DNA of 64,000 nt from Bradyrhizobium sp. LHD-71 (GCF_031157255.1 NZ_JAVIFX010000004.1:310001-374000); one strand, 5' to 3'. Shown: positions 8,363 to 16,830, numbered from the stretch's first letter. Numbers and translations: made by a program. Notes: generated by a model from the sequence alone, not told the origin.

Positions 8363-11300
8363 ATGCCGAAATCCCCTGCGAAACCCGCCGCCAAATCCCC
8401 AGCCCGTAAGCCCGCCGCCCCGGCCAAAGCCGCAGCGGTCGAGGTGAAAAAGGCGCCCGCAAAGACTGACGCAAGGCCTGCATCGGGGACGATGGCCGGC
8501 AAGCATGTCTTTCTGGTCGACGGCTCGTCGTACATCTTTCGTGCCTACCATGCGCTGCCACCGCTGAACCGCAAGTCCGACGGCCTGCAGGTCAATGCGG
8601 TGCTCGGCTTCTGCAACATGCTATGGAAGCTCCTGCGCGACATGCCGCCGGACAACCGGCCGACACATCTTGCGATTGTCTTCGACAAGTCCGAGGTCAC
8701 GTTCCGCAACAAGCTCTATGCCGATTACAAGGCGCACCGGCCGCCGGCACCCGATGATCTGATCCCGCAATTTGCCTTCATCCGCGAGGCGGTGCGCGCC
8801 TTCGACCTGCCGTGCCTGGAACAGGACGGGTTCGAGGCGGATGATCTGATCGCCACCTATGTGCGCGAGGCTTGCGAGCTCGGCGGGACCGCAACCATCG
8901 TGTCGTCCGACAAGGATCTGATGCAACTCGTGACCGATTGCGTCGTGATGTACGACACCATGAAGGATCGCCGCATCGGCATAACGGAGGTGATCGAAAA
9001 GTTCGGCGTGCCGCCGGAGAAGGTGGTCGAGGTGCAGGCGCTGGCCGGCGACTCCGTCGACAACGTGCCGGGCGTACCCGGCATCGGCGTCAAGACCGCA
9101 GCCCAACTGATCACCGAGTATGGCGACCTCGATACGTTGCTGGCCAGAGCCGGCGAGATCAAGCAGCCGAAGCGGCGGCTCGCGCTGCTCGAGAACGCCG
9201 AAAAGGCACGTATTTCCCGCCAGCTCGTCCTGCTCGACGATCGCGTGAAGCTCGACGTACCGCTCGAGGACCTCGCCGTCCACGAGCCGGATGCACGAAA
9301 GCTGATCGCCTTCCTGAAGGCGATGGAATTCTCCACGCTGACCAAGCGCGTGGCCGAATATTCGCAGATCGATGCGGCCGACGTCGCGCCGCAAGAAAAA
9401 TCGAAGAGTTCGTTTGCGCCGGCCGACATCCCCGAGGCATCTCCGTCGACACCCGCGTTCGGCGGCGAGCCGGATGCGCGAGCGAAGGGAACGTCTGGCG
9501 ACCTGTTCGCAACACCGACGCCCGCCGCCAAGGCGAATGGCGCCGGCGCACATCTGACGCCGAAGGCGCTGGCCGAGGCGCGCGCTGCGGCCGTACGCGG
9601 GGCAAAATTCGATCGTTCGAAATACGCGATCGTCCGCAAGCTGGACGAGCTGAAGCAATGGATAGTCCGTGCGCAGGATCAGGGCACGCTGGTCATCGGC
9701 ATCGAAACCAACGGCCCCGACCCGATGCAGGCAGAACTCTGCGGCATTTCGCTGGCCCTGAAGGACAACGAGGCCTGCTATGTGCCCCTGGCCCACAGAC
9801 AGGCCGGCGACGGCACCGGCCTGTTCGCGGGCGGAATCGCTCCCGACCAGATCGCGCTCGAAGACGCGCTTGCAGCGCTCAAGCCGATGCTCGAGGACGC
9901 GTCGATTTTGAAAATCGGACACAATCTCAAGTTCGACCTGCTCGTGCTCGCCCAGCACGGCATCGACACGCGCACGATCGACGACATCATGCTGATCTCC
10001 TACGTACTCGATGCGGGACGCACGTCGCACGATCTCGATGCCTTGTCGGAAGACCTGCTCGGCCACACGCCGATTACGCAGGACGCAGTCACCGGCACGG
10101 GCAAGAACCGACTTTCGTTTGACCTCGTCACGATCGACAAGGCGGCGGAGTACGCGGCGCTCAATGCCGATGCAACGGTGCGGGTATGGCGCGTGCTGAA
10201 GCAGCGGCTGATCGCCGAGCGCGTCAACACGGTCTATGAGACACTGGAGCGCCCGCTGGTCCGCCCCCTGATGCGGATGGAGCGCCGCGGCATCTCGGTG
10301 GACCGGCAGACGCTCTCACGGCTCTCCGGCGACTTCGCCCAGTCGGCGGCAAGGCTCGAGGCCGAGATCCAGGAGATGGCCGGCGAGCCGATCAATCCGG
10401 GCAGCCCGAAGCAGCTCGGCGATATCATGTTCGGAAAGATGGGTCTGCCCGGAGGCGCCAAGACCAAGACCGGCGCATGGTCCACCTCTGCGCAGATCCT
10501 CGACGAGCTGGCGGAAGCCGGCCACGAATTTCCGAAGAAGATCCTCGAGTGGCGGCAGGTCACCAAGCTGAAGTCGACCTATACCGACTCGCTGCCGGGC
10601 TATATCAATCCGACCACCAAGCGCGTGCACACCTCCTACGCGCTTGCCTCGACCACGACGGGGCGGTTGTCCTCGAACGAGCCGAACCTGCAGAACATCC
10701 CGGTGCGCACCGAAGACGGTCGCAAGATCCGCAAGGCATTCGTCGCCACCCCCGGCCACAAGCTGGTGTCCGCCGACTATTCGCAGATCGAGCTGCGGCT
10801 GCTTGCGGAGATCGCAGACATTCCGTCATTGAAGCAGGCGTTCAACGACCGCCTCGACATTCACGCGATGACGGCATCGGAAATGTTCGGCGTGCCGATC
10901 AAGGACATGCCGGGAGAGGTGCGCCGCCGCGCCAAAGCGATCAACTTCGGCATCATCTACGGCATCTCTGCATTCGGCCTCGCCAACCAGCTCGGCATCC
11001 CGCGCGAGGAGGCGGCAGCGTATATCAAGAAGTACTTCGAGCGCTTTCCCGGCATTCGCGCCTACATGGACGAAACGCGCGAGTTCTGCCGCAAGCACGG
11101 CTATGTCGAGACCATATTCGGACGCAAGTGCCACTATCCCGACATCAAGGCCTCGAACCCATCGATCCGCTCCTTCAACGAGCGCGCGGCGATCAACGCG
11201 CGGCTGCAAGGTTCAGCCGCCGACATCATCCGCCGCGCCATGGTCCGCATGGAAGATGCGCTCGCCGCAAAGAAGCTTTCAGCACAGATGCTGCTGCAGG

Positions 11301-11461
11301 TGCATGACGAATTGATCTTCGAGGTGCCGGACGACGAGGTCGCGGCCACGCTGCCGGTCGTGCAGCACACCATGCAGGACGCGCCGTTCCCCGCCGTGAT
11401 CCTTTCGGTGCCGCTGCAGGTCGATGCGCGCGCCGCCACCAACTGGGATGAGGCGCACTAG
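8363..11461 (+). CDS. polA: DNA polymerase I
   Basis: A 1032-residue enzyme for gap filling and RNA-primer removal. Residues 1-43 are a Lys/Ala/Pro-rich tail, followed by the 5'-nuclease domain from MAGKHVFLVDGSSYIFRAYH (about 44-340), a low-complexity linker (about 355-420), a 3'-5' exonuclease-like domain (about 430-620) and the polymerase domain. Polymerase motifs are intact: SADYSQIELR (motif A), KAINFGIIYG (motif B) and QVHDELIFEV (motif C). In the proofreading domain, alignment to E. coli D355/E357/D424/D501 gives G446/E448/D525/N601, so two of four metal ligands are missing and proofreading is probably lost. Similarity begins at MAGKHV, so a shorter start is possible, but the longer frame has matching composition. 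Confidence 0.95.
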   Translation: MPKSPAKPAAKSPARKPAAPAKAAAVEVKKAPAKTDARPASGTMAGKHVFLVDGSSYIFRAYHALPPLNRKSDGLQVNAVLGFCNMLWKLLRDMPPDNRPTHLAIVFDKSEVTFRNKLYADYKAHRPPAPDDLIPQFAFIREAVRAFDLPCLEQDGFEADDLIATYVREACELGGTATIVSSDKDLMQLVTDCVVMYDTMKDRRIGITEVIEKFGVPPEKVVEVQALAGDSVDNVPGVPGIGVKTAAQLITEYGDLDTLLARAGEIKQPKRRLALLENAEKARISRQLVLLDDRVKLDVPLEDLAVHEPDARKLIAFLKAMEFSTLTKRVAEYSQIDAADVAPQEKSKSSFAPADIPEASPSTPAFGGEPDARAKGTSGDLFATPTPAAKANGAGAHLTPKALAEARAAAVRGAKFDRSKYAIVRKLDELKQWIVRAQDQGTLVIGIETNGPDPMQAELCGISLALKDNEACYVPLAHRQAGDGTGLFAGGIAPDQIALEDALAALKPMLEDASILKIGHNLKFDLLVLAQHGIDTRTIDDIMLISYVLDAGRTSHDLDALSEDLLGHTPITQDAVTGTGKNRLSFDLVTIDKAAEYAALNADATVRVWRVLKQRLIAERVNTVYETLERPLVRPLMRMERRGISVDRQTLSRLSGDFAQSAARLEAEIQEMAGEPINPGSPKQLGDIMFGKMGLPGGAKTKTGAWSTSAQILDELAEAGHEFPKKILEWRQVTKLKSTYTDSLPGYINPTTKRVHTSYALASTTTGRLSSNEPNLQNIPVRTEDGRKIRKAFVATPGHKLVSADYSQIELRLLAEIADIPSLKQAFNDRLDIHAMTASEMFGVPIKDMPGEVRRRAKAINFGIIYGISAFGLANQLGIPREEAAAYIKKYFERFPGIRAYMDETREFCRKHGYVETIFGRKCHYPDIKASNPSIRSFNERAAINARLQGSAADIIRRAMVRMEDALAAKKLSAQMLLQVHDELIFEVPDDEVAATLPVVQHTMQDAPFPAVILSVPLQVDARAATNWDEAH

Positions 11462-11462
11462 C

Positions 11463-12167
11463 ATGGGCGACCTGTCTGCATTTCCGATCACCAGGCGCTG
11501 GCCGGCGAAGCATCCGGACCGGCTGCAGCTCTATTCGCTACCGACGCCGAACGGCGTGAAGGTGTCGATCGCGCTCGAAGAACTGGATCTGCCTTACGAG
11601 CCGCATCTCGTCGATATCGGCAAGAACGAGAGCTGGACCGAAGAATTCCTGTCGCTCAATCCGAACGGCAAGATCCCGGCGATCATCGATCCGAACGGCC
11701 CCGGCGGAAAGCCGCTCGGCCTGTTCGAATCCGGCGCGATCCTGCTTTATCTCGCCGAGAAGACCGGAAAGCTGCTGCCGGACGATCCGGCGCTCCGTTA
11801 CGAGACCATCCAGTGGGTGTTCTTCCAGATGGCCTTCATCGGCCCGATGTTCGGACAGGTCGGCTACTTCCACAAGTTCGCCGGCCGCGAGATCGAAGAC
11901 AAGCGCCCCCTCGAGCGCTACCGCGACGAGTCGAAGCGATTGCTCGGCGTCCTGGAAACCCGCCTGACCGGGCGACAATGGATCATGGGCGACCACTACA
12001 CCATCGCCGACATTGCGACGTTCGGCTGGGTCCGCAACCTGATCGGCTTCTATGGTGCGCGCGAGCTGGTCGACTATGACAGGCTGAAAGCCGTGCCGGA
12101 ATGGCTGGAGCGCGGCCTGGCGCGGCCGGCAGTTCAGCGCGGGCTCGACAGTCCGAAGCGGAAGTAG
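11463..12167 (+). CDS. Nu-class glutathione S-transferase (YghU/YfcG-like)
   Basis: A 234-residue protein. The thioredoxin-fold half has the YSLPTPNGVKVS motif, in which the TPNG segment replaces the usual catalytic Tyr or Ser region, as in E. coli YfcG and YghU. NPNGKIPAI and FESGAILLYLAEKTGK bind the gamma-glutamyl part of glutathione. The family reduces disulfides and peroxides with one or two glutathiones. The ATG at 11463 follows the polA stop by two bases with GAGG upstream, so it is probably cotranscribed with polA. A paralogue lies on the opposite strand at 13041-13667. Its TAG stop touches the repeat at 12167. Confidence 0.85.
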   Translation: MGDLSAFPITRRWPAKHPDRLQLYSLPTPNGVKVSIALEELDLPYEPHLVDIGKNESWTEEFLSLNPNGKIPAIIDPNGPGGKPLGLFESGAILLYLAEKTGKLLPDDPALRYETIQWVFFQMAFIGPMFGQVGYFHKFAGREIEDKRPLERYRDESKRLLGVLETRLTGRQWIMGDHYTIADIATFGWVRNLIGFYGARELVDYDRLKAVPEWLERGLARPAVQRGLDSPKRK

Positions 12168-12269
12168 GCGAATAGCGGAAGTAAGCTAATAGTGAGTAGT
12201 GAATAGCGAACAGAAACGGACGCAACGACCCGATATTTGCTACTCACTACTTAGCACTCACTATTCGCC
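12167..12269. repeat. Imperfect inverted repeat of GCGAATAGTGAGTAG units
   Basis: GGCGAATAG (12167-12175) is reverse-complementary to CTATTCGCC (12261-12269). The interior holds further AGTGAGTAG/CTACTCACT copies arranged head-to-head. It fills the whole spacer between the GST gene and the LysE-family gene, beginning on the last base of the GST stop codon. It is a dispersed, noncoding repeat type. Confidence 0.65.
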
Positions 12270-12282
12270 AAGATCGAAAGCC

Positions 12283-12918
12283 ATGCCGTCCTCCTCCGCC
12301 CTGCTCGCCTTTGCTCTCGTCGCCTTCGCCATGGTGCTGACGCCGGGACCGAACATGATCTACCTCATCTCGCGATCGATCACGCAGGGGCGCACGGCCG
12401 GACTGATCTCGCTCGGCGGCGTCGCGATCGGCTTCGTCTTCTACATGCTGTGTGCGGCGTTCGGCATCACCGCGTTGCTGTTCGCCGTGCCCTATGCCTA
12501 TGACGCATTGCGGCTCGCGGGCGCTGCGTATCTGCTTTACCTCGCCTGGCAGGCGGTGAAGCCGAACGGCCGCTCGCCGTTTCAGGTGCGCGAGCTGCAG
12601 GTCGATTCGCCGCGCAAGCTGTTCGCGATGGGGCTCTTGACCAACCTGCTCAATCCGAAGATCGCGATGCTCTACCTCGCCCTGCTGCCGCAATTCATCG
12701 ATCCGGCGGCGGGCAGCGTCCTCACGCAATCGGTGGCGCTGGGCGTCACCCAGATCGCGATCAGCCTCACCGTGAATACGATGATCGCCATCGCGGCGGG
12801 GTCGATCGCCGGGTTTTTCGGCACGCGGCCGACCTGGCTCCTGCTGCAGCGATGGCTGATGGGCACGGTGCTCGCCGGCCTCGCGCTGCGGCTGGCGTTC
12901 GAGACGCGGCGGACCTGA
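12283..12918 (+). CDS. LysE/RhtB-family amino-acid exporter
   Basis: A 211-residue inner-membrane protein with about six hydrophobic segments. The LTPGPNMIYLISRSITQGR segment near residue 20 is the RhtB-type signature, and G(L/M)LTNLLNPKIAMLYLALLPQF follows at about residue 115. The family exports amino acids such as threonine, homoserine or lysine; this substrate is unknown. The ATG at 12283 was chosen because it begins directly before the first membrane segment, while the frame further upstream is encoded by repeat sequence. It is convergent with the second GST gene. Confidence 0.85.
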   Translation: MPSSSALLAFALVAFAMVLTPGPNMIYLISRSITQGRTAGLISLGGVAIGFVFYMLCAAFGITALLFAVPYAYDALRLAGAAYLLYLAWQAVKPNGRSPFQVRELQVDSPRKLFAMGLLTNLLNPKIAMLYLALLPQFIDPAAGSVLTQSVALGVTQIAISLTVNTMIAIAAGSIAGFFGTRPTWLLLQRWLMGTVLAGLALRLAFETRRT

Positions 12919-12932
12919 AGTTATTCTGCATC

Positions 12933-13026
12933 TGTAGCCCGGATGAAGCGCAGCGAAATCCGGGGACAGGCGGCCAACAGTTCTAAGTCAGCTCCCGGAT
13001 TACGCTACCGCTTCATCCGGGCTACA
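12933..13026. repeat. TGTAGCCCGGAT-type extragenic palindrome
   Basis: TGTAGCCCGGATGAAGC (12933-12949) and its perfect 17-bp complement at 13010-13026 bound a 60-bp centre that carries a second inverted pair (GAAATCCGGG and CCCGGATTACG). This motif is dispersed in many proteobacterial genomes. It lies between two convergent genes, 15 bp from each stop codon, where it could act as a two-way transcription barrier. Confidence 0.8.
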
Positions 13027-13040
13027 CGCGACGCCACAAA

Positions 13041-13667
13041 TCAATCCAGCTTCGCCTCCATCCCGCGCTTCACGGCCGGACGCGCCATCAGTTGCTCGTA
13101 CCAGCGGCCGACATTGGGAAAATCGTCGAACGAGACCTTGTGGCGTTCGTGGCGCCACGCCCAGCCGAGAATGGCGAAGTCGGCGACCGAAATCTCGTCG
13201 GCGACGAACTCATGCTCGGCGAGCCGTGCGTTCAGCACGCCATAAAGCCTTCGCGTCTCGGCCATGTAGCGCGCGAGCCCGTAGCGGCGATCCTGCTCGT
13301 TCTCGAGCGCGATGAAGTGGTGCACCTGTCCCGGGATCGGCCCGAAGCCGCCCATTTGCCACATCAGCCATTCCAGAACCGGAATGCGCTTGCGCAGGTC
13401 GGCGGGAAGAAATTTGCCGGTCTTCTCGCCGAGATAGAGCAGGATGGCCCCGGATTCGAAAATGCTGACCGGCGCGCCGCCCGGCCCGTTTGGATCGACG
13501 ATCGCAGGAATCTTGCCGTTCGGACTAAGCTTGAGGAAATCCGGCGCATGCTGCTCACCCTTGGTGATGTTGACCGGGTGGACCTTGTACGGCAGCCCCA
13601 TCTCTTCAAGGGCGACGCTGATCTTGCGGCCGTTGGGCGTGTTCCAAGTATAAAAATCGATAGTCAT
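13041..13667 (-). CDS. Nu-class glutathione S-transferase (YfcG-like), second copy
   Basis: A 208-residue protein with YTWNTPNGRKIS in place of a classical catalytic residue, SPNGKIPAIVDPNG, and FESGAILLYLGEKTGK. The C-terminal all-helical half has GPIPGQVHHF and the conserved FxVADEISVADFAI segment. It is a probable disulfide-bond oxidoreductase or peroxidase using glutathione. It is clearly paralogous to the GST at 11463-12167, sharing the TPNG, DPNGPGG and ESGAILLYL blocks, but in opposite orientation and separated by the exporter gene. The start is ATG at 13667. Upstream, about 100 bp away, is repeat copy 2. Confidence 0.88.
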   Translation of the reverse strand: MTIDFYTWNTPNGRKISVALEEMGLPYKVHPVNITKGEQHAPDFLKLSPNGKIPAIVDPNGPGGAPVSIFESGAILLYLGEKTGKFLPADLRKRIPVLEWLMWQMGGFGPIPGQVHHFIALENEQDRRYGLARYMAETRRLYGVLNARLAEHEFVADEISVADFAILGWAWRHERHKVSFDDFPNVGRWYEQLMARPAVKRGMEAKLD

Positions 13668-13765
13668 CAGAAACCTTTATCGTCTGCGTTCGTAGATTGT
13701 ATGGTGCCGTCCGTCATTATCAGTTCGTGCGCCCGTCTGTGGCCGCGACCTTCGACCGGGCGACA

Positions 13766-13934
13766 CTAGTGCGCTGGATTTGACGTTCGTACCACCCTTG
13801 CCGCGAGTCCTGCGTACGAACGTCAAATCCATAAAGCGCACTAGTTTCATAAAGTTGCTAGTGTCCCTCTTGGTTCTAACGTTCGCAGACGAGGTCGCCG
13901 CAAAGTGATGCGAACGTTAGAACCGGGACACTAG
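13766..13934 (+). repeat. Two-hairpin CTAG element, copy 2
   Basis: The cleanest copy. Hairpin 1 has outer arms ACTAGTGCGC/GCGCACTAGT and an 18-bp perfect stem, TGGATTTGACGTTCGTAC (13775-13792) with 13814-13831; the loop contains CCGCGAGTCC. The linker is TTTCATAAAGTTG. Hairpin 2 has outer arms CTAGTGTCCC (13858-13867) and GGGACACTAG (13925-13934) and a 16-bp perfect stem, GGTTCTAACGTTCGCA (13872-13887) with 13909-13924; the loop contains CGCCGCAAAGTG. This copy lies between gene starts (GST and pyrE), unlike the others. Confidence 0.9.
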
Positions 13935-14021
13935 GCCTGTTGACGGTGCGCGATCCACGCTGGAATGTCCACCACCGGGCCAGTAAGACTCGCCGCAAGC
14001 ACGCACCAACGAGAGCCGCCC

Positions 14022-14585
14022 GTGTCCATCTCCGCCTCCCGCGCACGCCTCGCCAAGATCATCGCCAAGCGCTCGTTCGGCCGTGGCGAGATCACGCTCG
14101 CCTCCGGCCGCAAAAGCGACTTCTACTTCAACCTGAAGCCGACCATGCTGGATCCGGAGGGCGCGGCGCTGCTGGCCGAACTGACCTACGACGCGCTGAA
14201 GGACGATCAGGTCGATTATATCGGCGGCCTCGAGATGGGCGCAGTGCCGATCGCCGGCGCGATCGCACAACTGTCATGGCTCAAGGGCCATCCGATCGCA
14301 GCCTTCTTCGTGCGCAAGAAGCCGAAGGAGCACGGTGCAAAACTTCTCGTCGAAGGGCTGACTGGCGACGAAACGCTGCAGGGCAAGCGCATTGTCGTCG
14401 TCGAGGATGTGACGACGACCGGCGGATCGGCAATCAAGGCGGTGGACTCGGTGCGTGAGGCCGGGGGCAACGTCGTGCTCGTGTTCACGATGGTCGATCG
14501 CGAGGAAGGCGCCGATGACACTTTCAAGGCGGCCGGAGTTCCTTTCCGCGCGTTGTACAAGGCCAGCGAATTCCTGAAGGGCTGA
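14022..14585 (+). CDS. pyrE: Orotate phosphoribosyltransferase
   Basis: It transfers phosphoribosyl from PRPP to orotate, making OMP in pyrimidine synthesis. The PRPP-binding signature [13 protein letters not shown] is complete, and the substrate loop RKKPKEHG and the N-terminal [16 protein letters not shown] block are present. A GTG start at 14022 gives 187 residues, the usual length in this order. An ATG at 13965 would add 19 residues with no family similarity, so it is less likely, though neither site has a strong Shine-Dalgarno sequence. Confidence 0.92.
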   Translation: MSISASRARLAKIIAKRSFGRGEITLASGRKSDFYFNLKPTMLDPEGAALLAELTYDALKDDQVDYIGGLEMGAVPIAGAIAQLSWLKGHPIAAFFVRKKPKEHGAKLLVEGLTGDETLQGKRIVVVEDVTTTGGSAIKAVDSVREAGGNVVLVFTMVDREEGADDTFKAAGVPFRALYKASEFLKG

Positions 14586-14735
14586 GCCGAGGCTCCTCCG
14601 TCCTGCCCGCTCATCGCTCGTTTACCATCTTGCGTTACGCTGCGTACGTTCGATCGGGACCGCGCGCTTTTCGCTCGACGAACGGTATCGCGTTGAGTGG
14701 AGCAAGCGTTGCGTATCTGTCTGCAGTCATCGCGC

Positions 14736-15470
14736 ATGCGGCGCCGCATGGCGCTCGCGCTTGCAATCGTCATTTTCGCGACCGTTGCCATGCGCCCCGC
14801 ATCGGCAGGCTTCTTCGATTTCCTGTTCGGCACGCCAGACCACGCCGCTGAAGAAAAGGCCCGGTCTGCTGCGCAGCAGACCAATGGCTTCGCAAATTCA
14901 ACCGGAGATCGGCCGACGCAGACGCCAATCGGCGGTGGTTATGCGCGTTCGACCGGCCACTGCGTTCGTCTGTGCGACGGCAAGCATTTCCCGCTGCATG
15001 GCCGCGGCGAGATGTCGCCTACAGCCATGTGTCGGGCGTTCTGCCCGGCAAGCGTCACAAAAGTGTTTTTTGGCAGCCAGATCGATCGCGCCATATCGAT
15101 GGACGGCGAACGTTATTCCGAACTGGCAAATGCATTCGCCTATCGCAAGAAGCTGAGCAGCGACTGCACCTGCAACGGCCGCGAACCCGCAGGCCTTGCG
15201 CCAGTCGATTTCTCTCTCGACACGACGCTGCGTCCGGGCGACGTGGTCGCGACAACCACGGGGCTGTTTGCGTTTTCAGGCAGCCGGTCCGGCGGACCGG
15301 AGGCCGGCGATTTCACGCCGGTGGCGAATTATCCAGGTTTGACCGCTGCAACGCGCGCACGGCTCGGCGAAATGAAGATCGCACCGGTCGCGACCGAAGA
15401 AACCGAAGACTACACTGGCACCGTTCACTCGACGCCTTCGACGAGCCAGCCGCGGGCGTCGCTGAACTAG
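14736..15470 (+). CDS. DUF2865-type secreted protein
   Basis: A 244-residue protein with a signal peptide (MRRRMALALAIVIFATVA, cleavage after PASA). The conserved block contains HCVRLCDGKHFPL, a paired CRAFCPAS, and SDCTCNG. The six cysteines suggest disulfides in the periplasm. These are the marks of the DUF2865 family, found mostly in Hyphomicrobiales and of unknown function. A GTG at 14697 would lengthen the N-terminus by 13 residues. The C-terminal 60 residues are Thr/Ser/Pro-rich and probably disordered. It is not obviously linked to its neighbours pyrE and ku. Confidence 0.75.
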   Translation: MRRRMALALAIVIFATVAMRPASAGFFDFLFGTPDHAAEEKARSAAQQTNGFANSTGDRPTQTPIGGGYARSTGHCVRLCDGKHFPLHGRGEMSPTAMCRAFCPASVTKVFFGSQIDRAISMDGERYSELANAFAYRKKLSSDCTCNGREPAGLAPVDFSLDTTLRPGDVVATTTGLFAFSGSRSGGPEAGDFTPVANYPGLTAATRARLGEMKIAPVATEETEDYTGTVHSTPSTSQPRASLN

Positions 15471-15649
15471 CCCTGGTGTGTCGAACGACAACGCGCACGA
15501 TCCCGCAAGAACACAACAGGAACATCAGCTTCTCTTCGCGCGGGCTGACATCGACGCGTTTACTACGTTCGCAACGTTCTGATTCGGAACATCCGCCGTC
15601 GCATGATATTATTGCCTTTCAACATTGTTGCGTATCTGTGGAGTGCCCG

Positions 15650-16624
15650 ATGGCCCCGCGTGCAAACTGGAAAGGCTATCTTCGCCTTTCGCTGGTGACC
15701 TGCCCCGTTGCGCTGTTTCCCGCGACGTCGGAATCCGAAAAAGTCAGCTTCAATCAGATCAACAAACGGACGGGCAACCGCATCAAGTATCAGCGGGTCG
15801 ATGCCGAGACCGGCGAGGACGTCGACAACGAGGACATTATCAAGGGCTACAAGGTCGACGCTGACACGTATATCGAGGTCACCAAGGACGAGCTCGACAA
15901 TATCGCACTGGAATCCAACCACACCATCGACATCGACCAGTTCGTGCCGCGTGACGAGATCGACGACCTCTATGTCGTGCGTCCCTATTACCTGGTGCCG
16001 GACGGCAAGGTTGGCCACGACGCCTACGCCGTCATTCGCGACACCGTCAAGGCGACCGACAAGGTTGCGCTGGCCCGCGTGGTGTTGACCAATCGCGAAC
16101 ACGTCATCGCGCTGGAAGCGCGCGACAAGGGCCTGGTGGGTCTGCTGCTGCGCTATCCCTACGAGGTGCGGCAGTCCGGCGAGTATTTCGACGGCATCCA
16201 GGACGTGAAGATCACCAAGGACATGCTGGATCTCGCCAAGCACATCGTCGACCAGAAGTCAGGTCACTTCGAGCCGGACAATTTCGAAGACCACTACGAG
16301 GCCGCGCTGATCGATTTGATCAATCAGAAGCGAGCGGGCCGTCCCGTGGCCAAGGCCAAGGTGAAGACGGAAGGCAACGTCATCAACCTGATGGACGCCT
16401 TGCGCCAGAGCCTGAAGGGACAGACTGCCACTGCAAGCGAGGCCGCCAGACAGCCGCCGCCGGCCAAGAAAGCCGGCAAGGCCAAGAAGCGCGTCGAAGG
16501 CCAGCGCGAGATGCTTTTTGCACTCGAAGGCAAGGGTCAGAAGGCCTCCGCGAAAGCTGAGACCAAGCGTGAAGCCGGCAAGCGGCCGGCGCGCGCGACG
16601 ACGCGGCAGAAGCGCGCCGGTTGA
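15650..16624 (+). CDS. ku: Non-homologous end-joining protein Ku
   Basis: A 324-residue homodimeric DNA-end-binding protein that recruits LigD to double-strand breaks. It starts MAPRANWKGYLRLSLVTCPV, a standard bacterial Ku N-terminus, with GGAG seven bases upstream. The core Ku beta-barrel segment continues to about residue 260 (HYEAALIDLINQKRAG), followed by a Lys/Ala-rich C-terminal tail (about 255-324) of the type that aids DNA threading and LigD recruitment. A small gene overlaps or abuts its stop, and ligD lies 260 bp further on, so the three probably form an operon. Confidence 0.94.
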   Translation: MAPRANWKGYLRLSLVTCPVALFPATSESEKVSFNQINKRTGNRIKYQRVDAETGEDVDNEDIIKGYKVDADTYIEVTKDELDNIALESNHTIDIDQFVPRDEIDDLYVVRPYYLVPDGKVGHDAYAVIRDTVKATDKVALARVVLTNREHVIALEARDKGLVGLLLRYPYEVRQSGEYFDGIQDVKITKDMLDLAKHIVDQKSGHFEPDNFEDHYEAALIDLINQKRAGRPVAKAKVKTEGNVINLMDALRQSLKGQTATASEAARQPPPAKKAGKAKKRVEGQREMLFALEGKGQKASAKAETKREAGKRPARATTRQKRAG

Positions 16625-16629
16625 CGGCC

Positions 16630-16824
16630 GTGCCGGTCCGCAAGCTGATCGCCTTCGACGACGAGACGATGACAGCGCTGACCCAACTTGGCCGCGACCG
16701 TATGGCGACGATCCAGGAGCTTGCCGACGAAGCTTTCGCTGATCTTCTGAAGAAGCATGGCGTGCCGGTCGACCTGAAGGACGCTTTGAAGAAGAGCGCG
16801 GCGCAGTCGAAGCGAAAATCATAG
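16630..16824 (+). CDS. Small ribbon-helix-helix-like protein in the NHEJ locus
   Basis: A 64-residue protein with a GTG start at 16630. A TTG at 16621 that overlaps the ku stop (TTGA) is an alternative. The order is a short strand RKLIAFD, a helix DETMTALTQLGRDRM, a turn, and a helix IQELADEAFADLLKKHG. This is the pattern of MetJ/Arc/CopG ribbon-helix-helix DNA-binding proteins, followed by a basic tail (KKSAAQSKRKS). The strand-helix-helix match is by eye, not by profile search. Tight coupling to ku suggests a role in regulating or assisting end joining. It lacks a partner toxin gene. Confidence 0.65.
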   Translation: MPVRKLIAFDDETMTALTQLGRDRMATIQELADEAFADLLKKHGVPVDLKDALKKSAAQSKRKS

Positions 16825-16830
16825 CCGTGA

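Noticed and set aside
8621-10066. 481-codon open frame antisense to polA
   Set aside because: It is a shadow of polA codons with no ribosome-binding site, signal or motif.
14972-15649. Extension of the ku frame upstream to give a 550-residue protein
   Set aside because: The added 226 residues are Arg-rich, overlap the DUF2865 gene in another frame and show no Ku similarity. The ATG at 15650 has a good ribosome-binding site.
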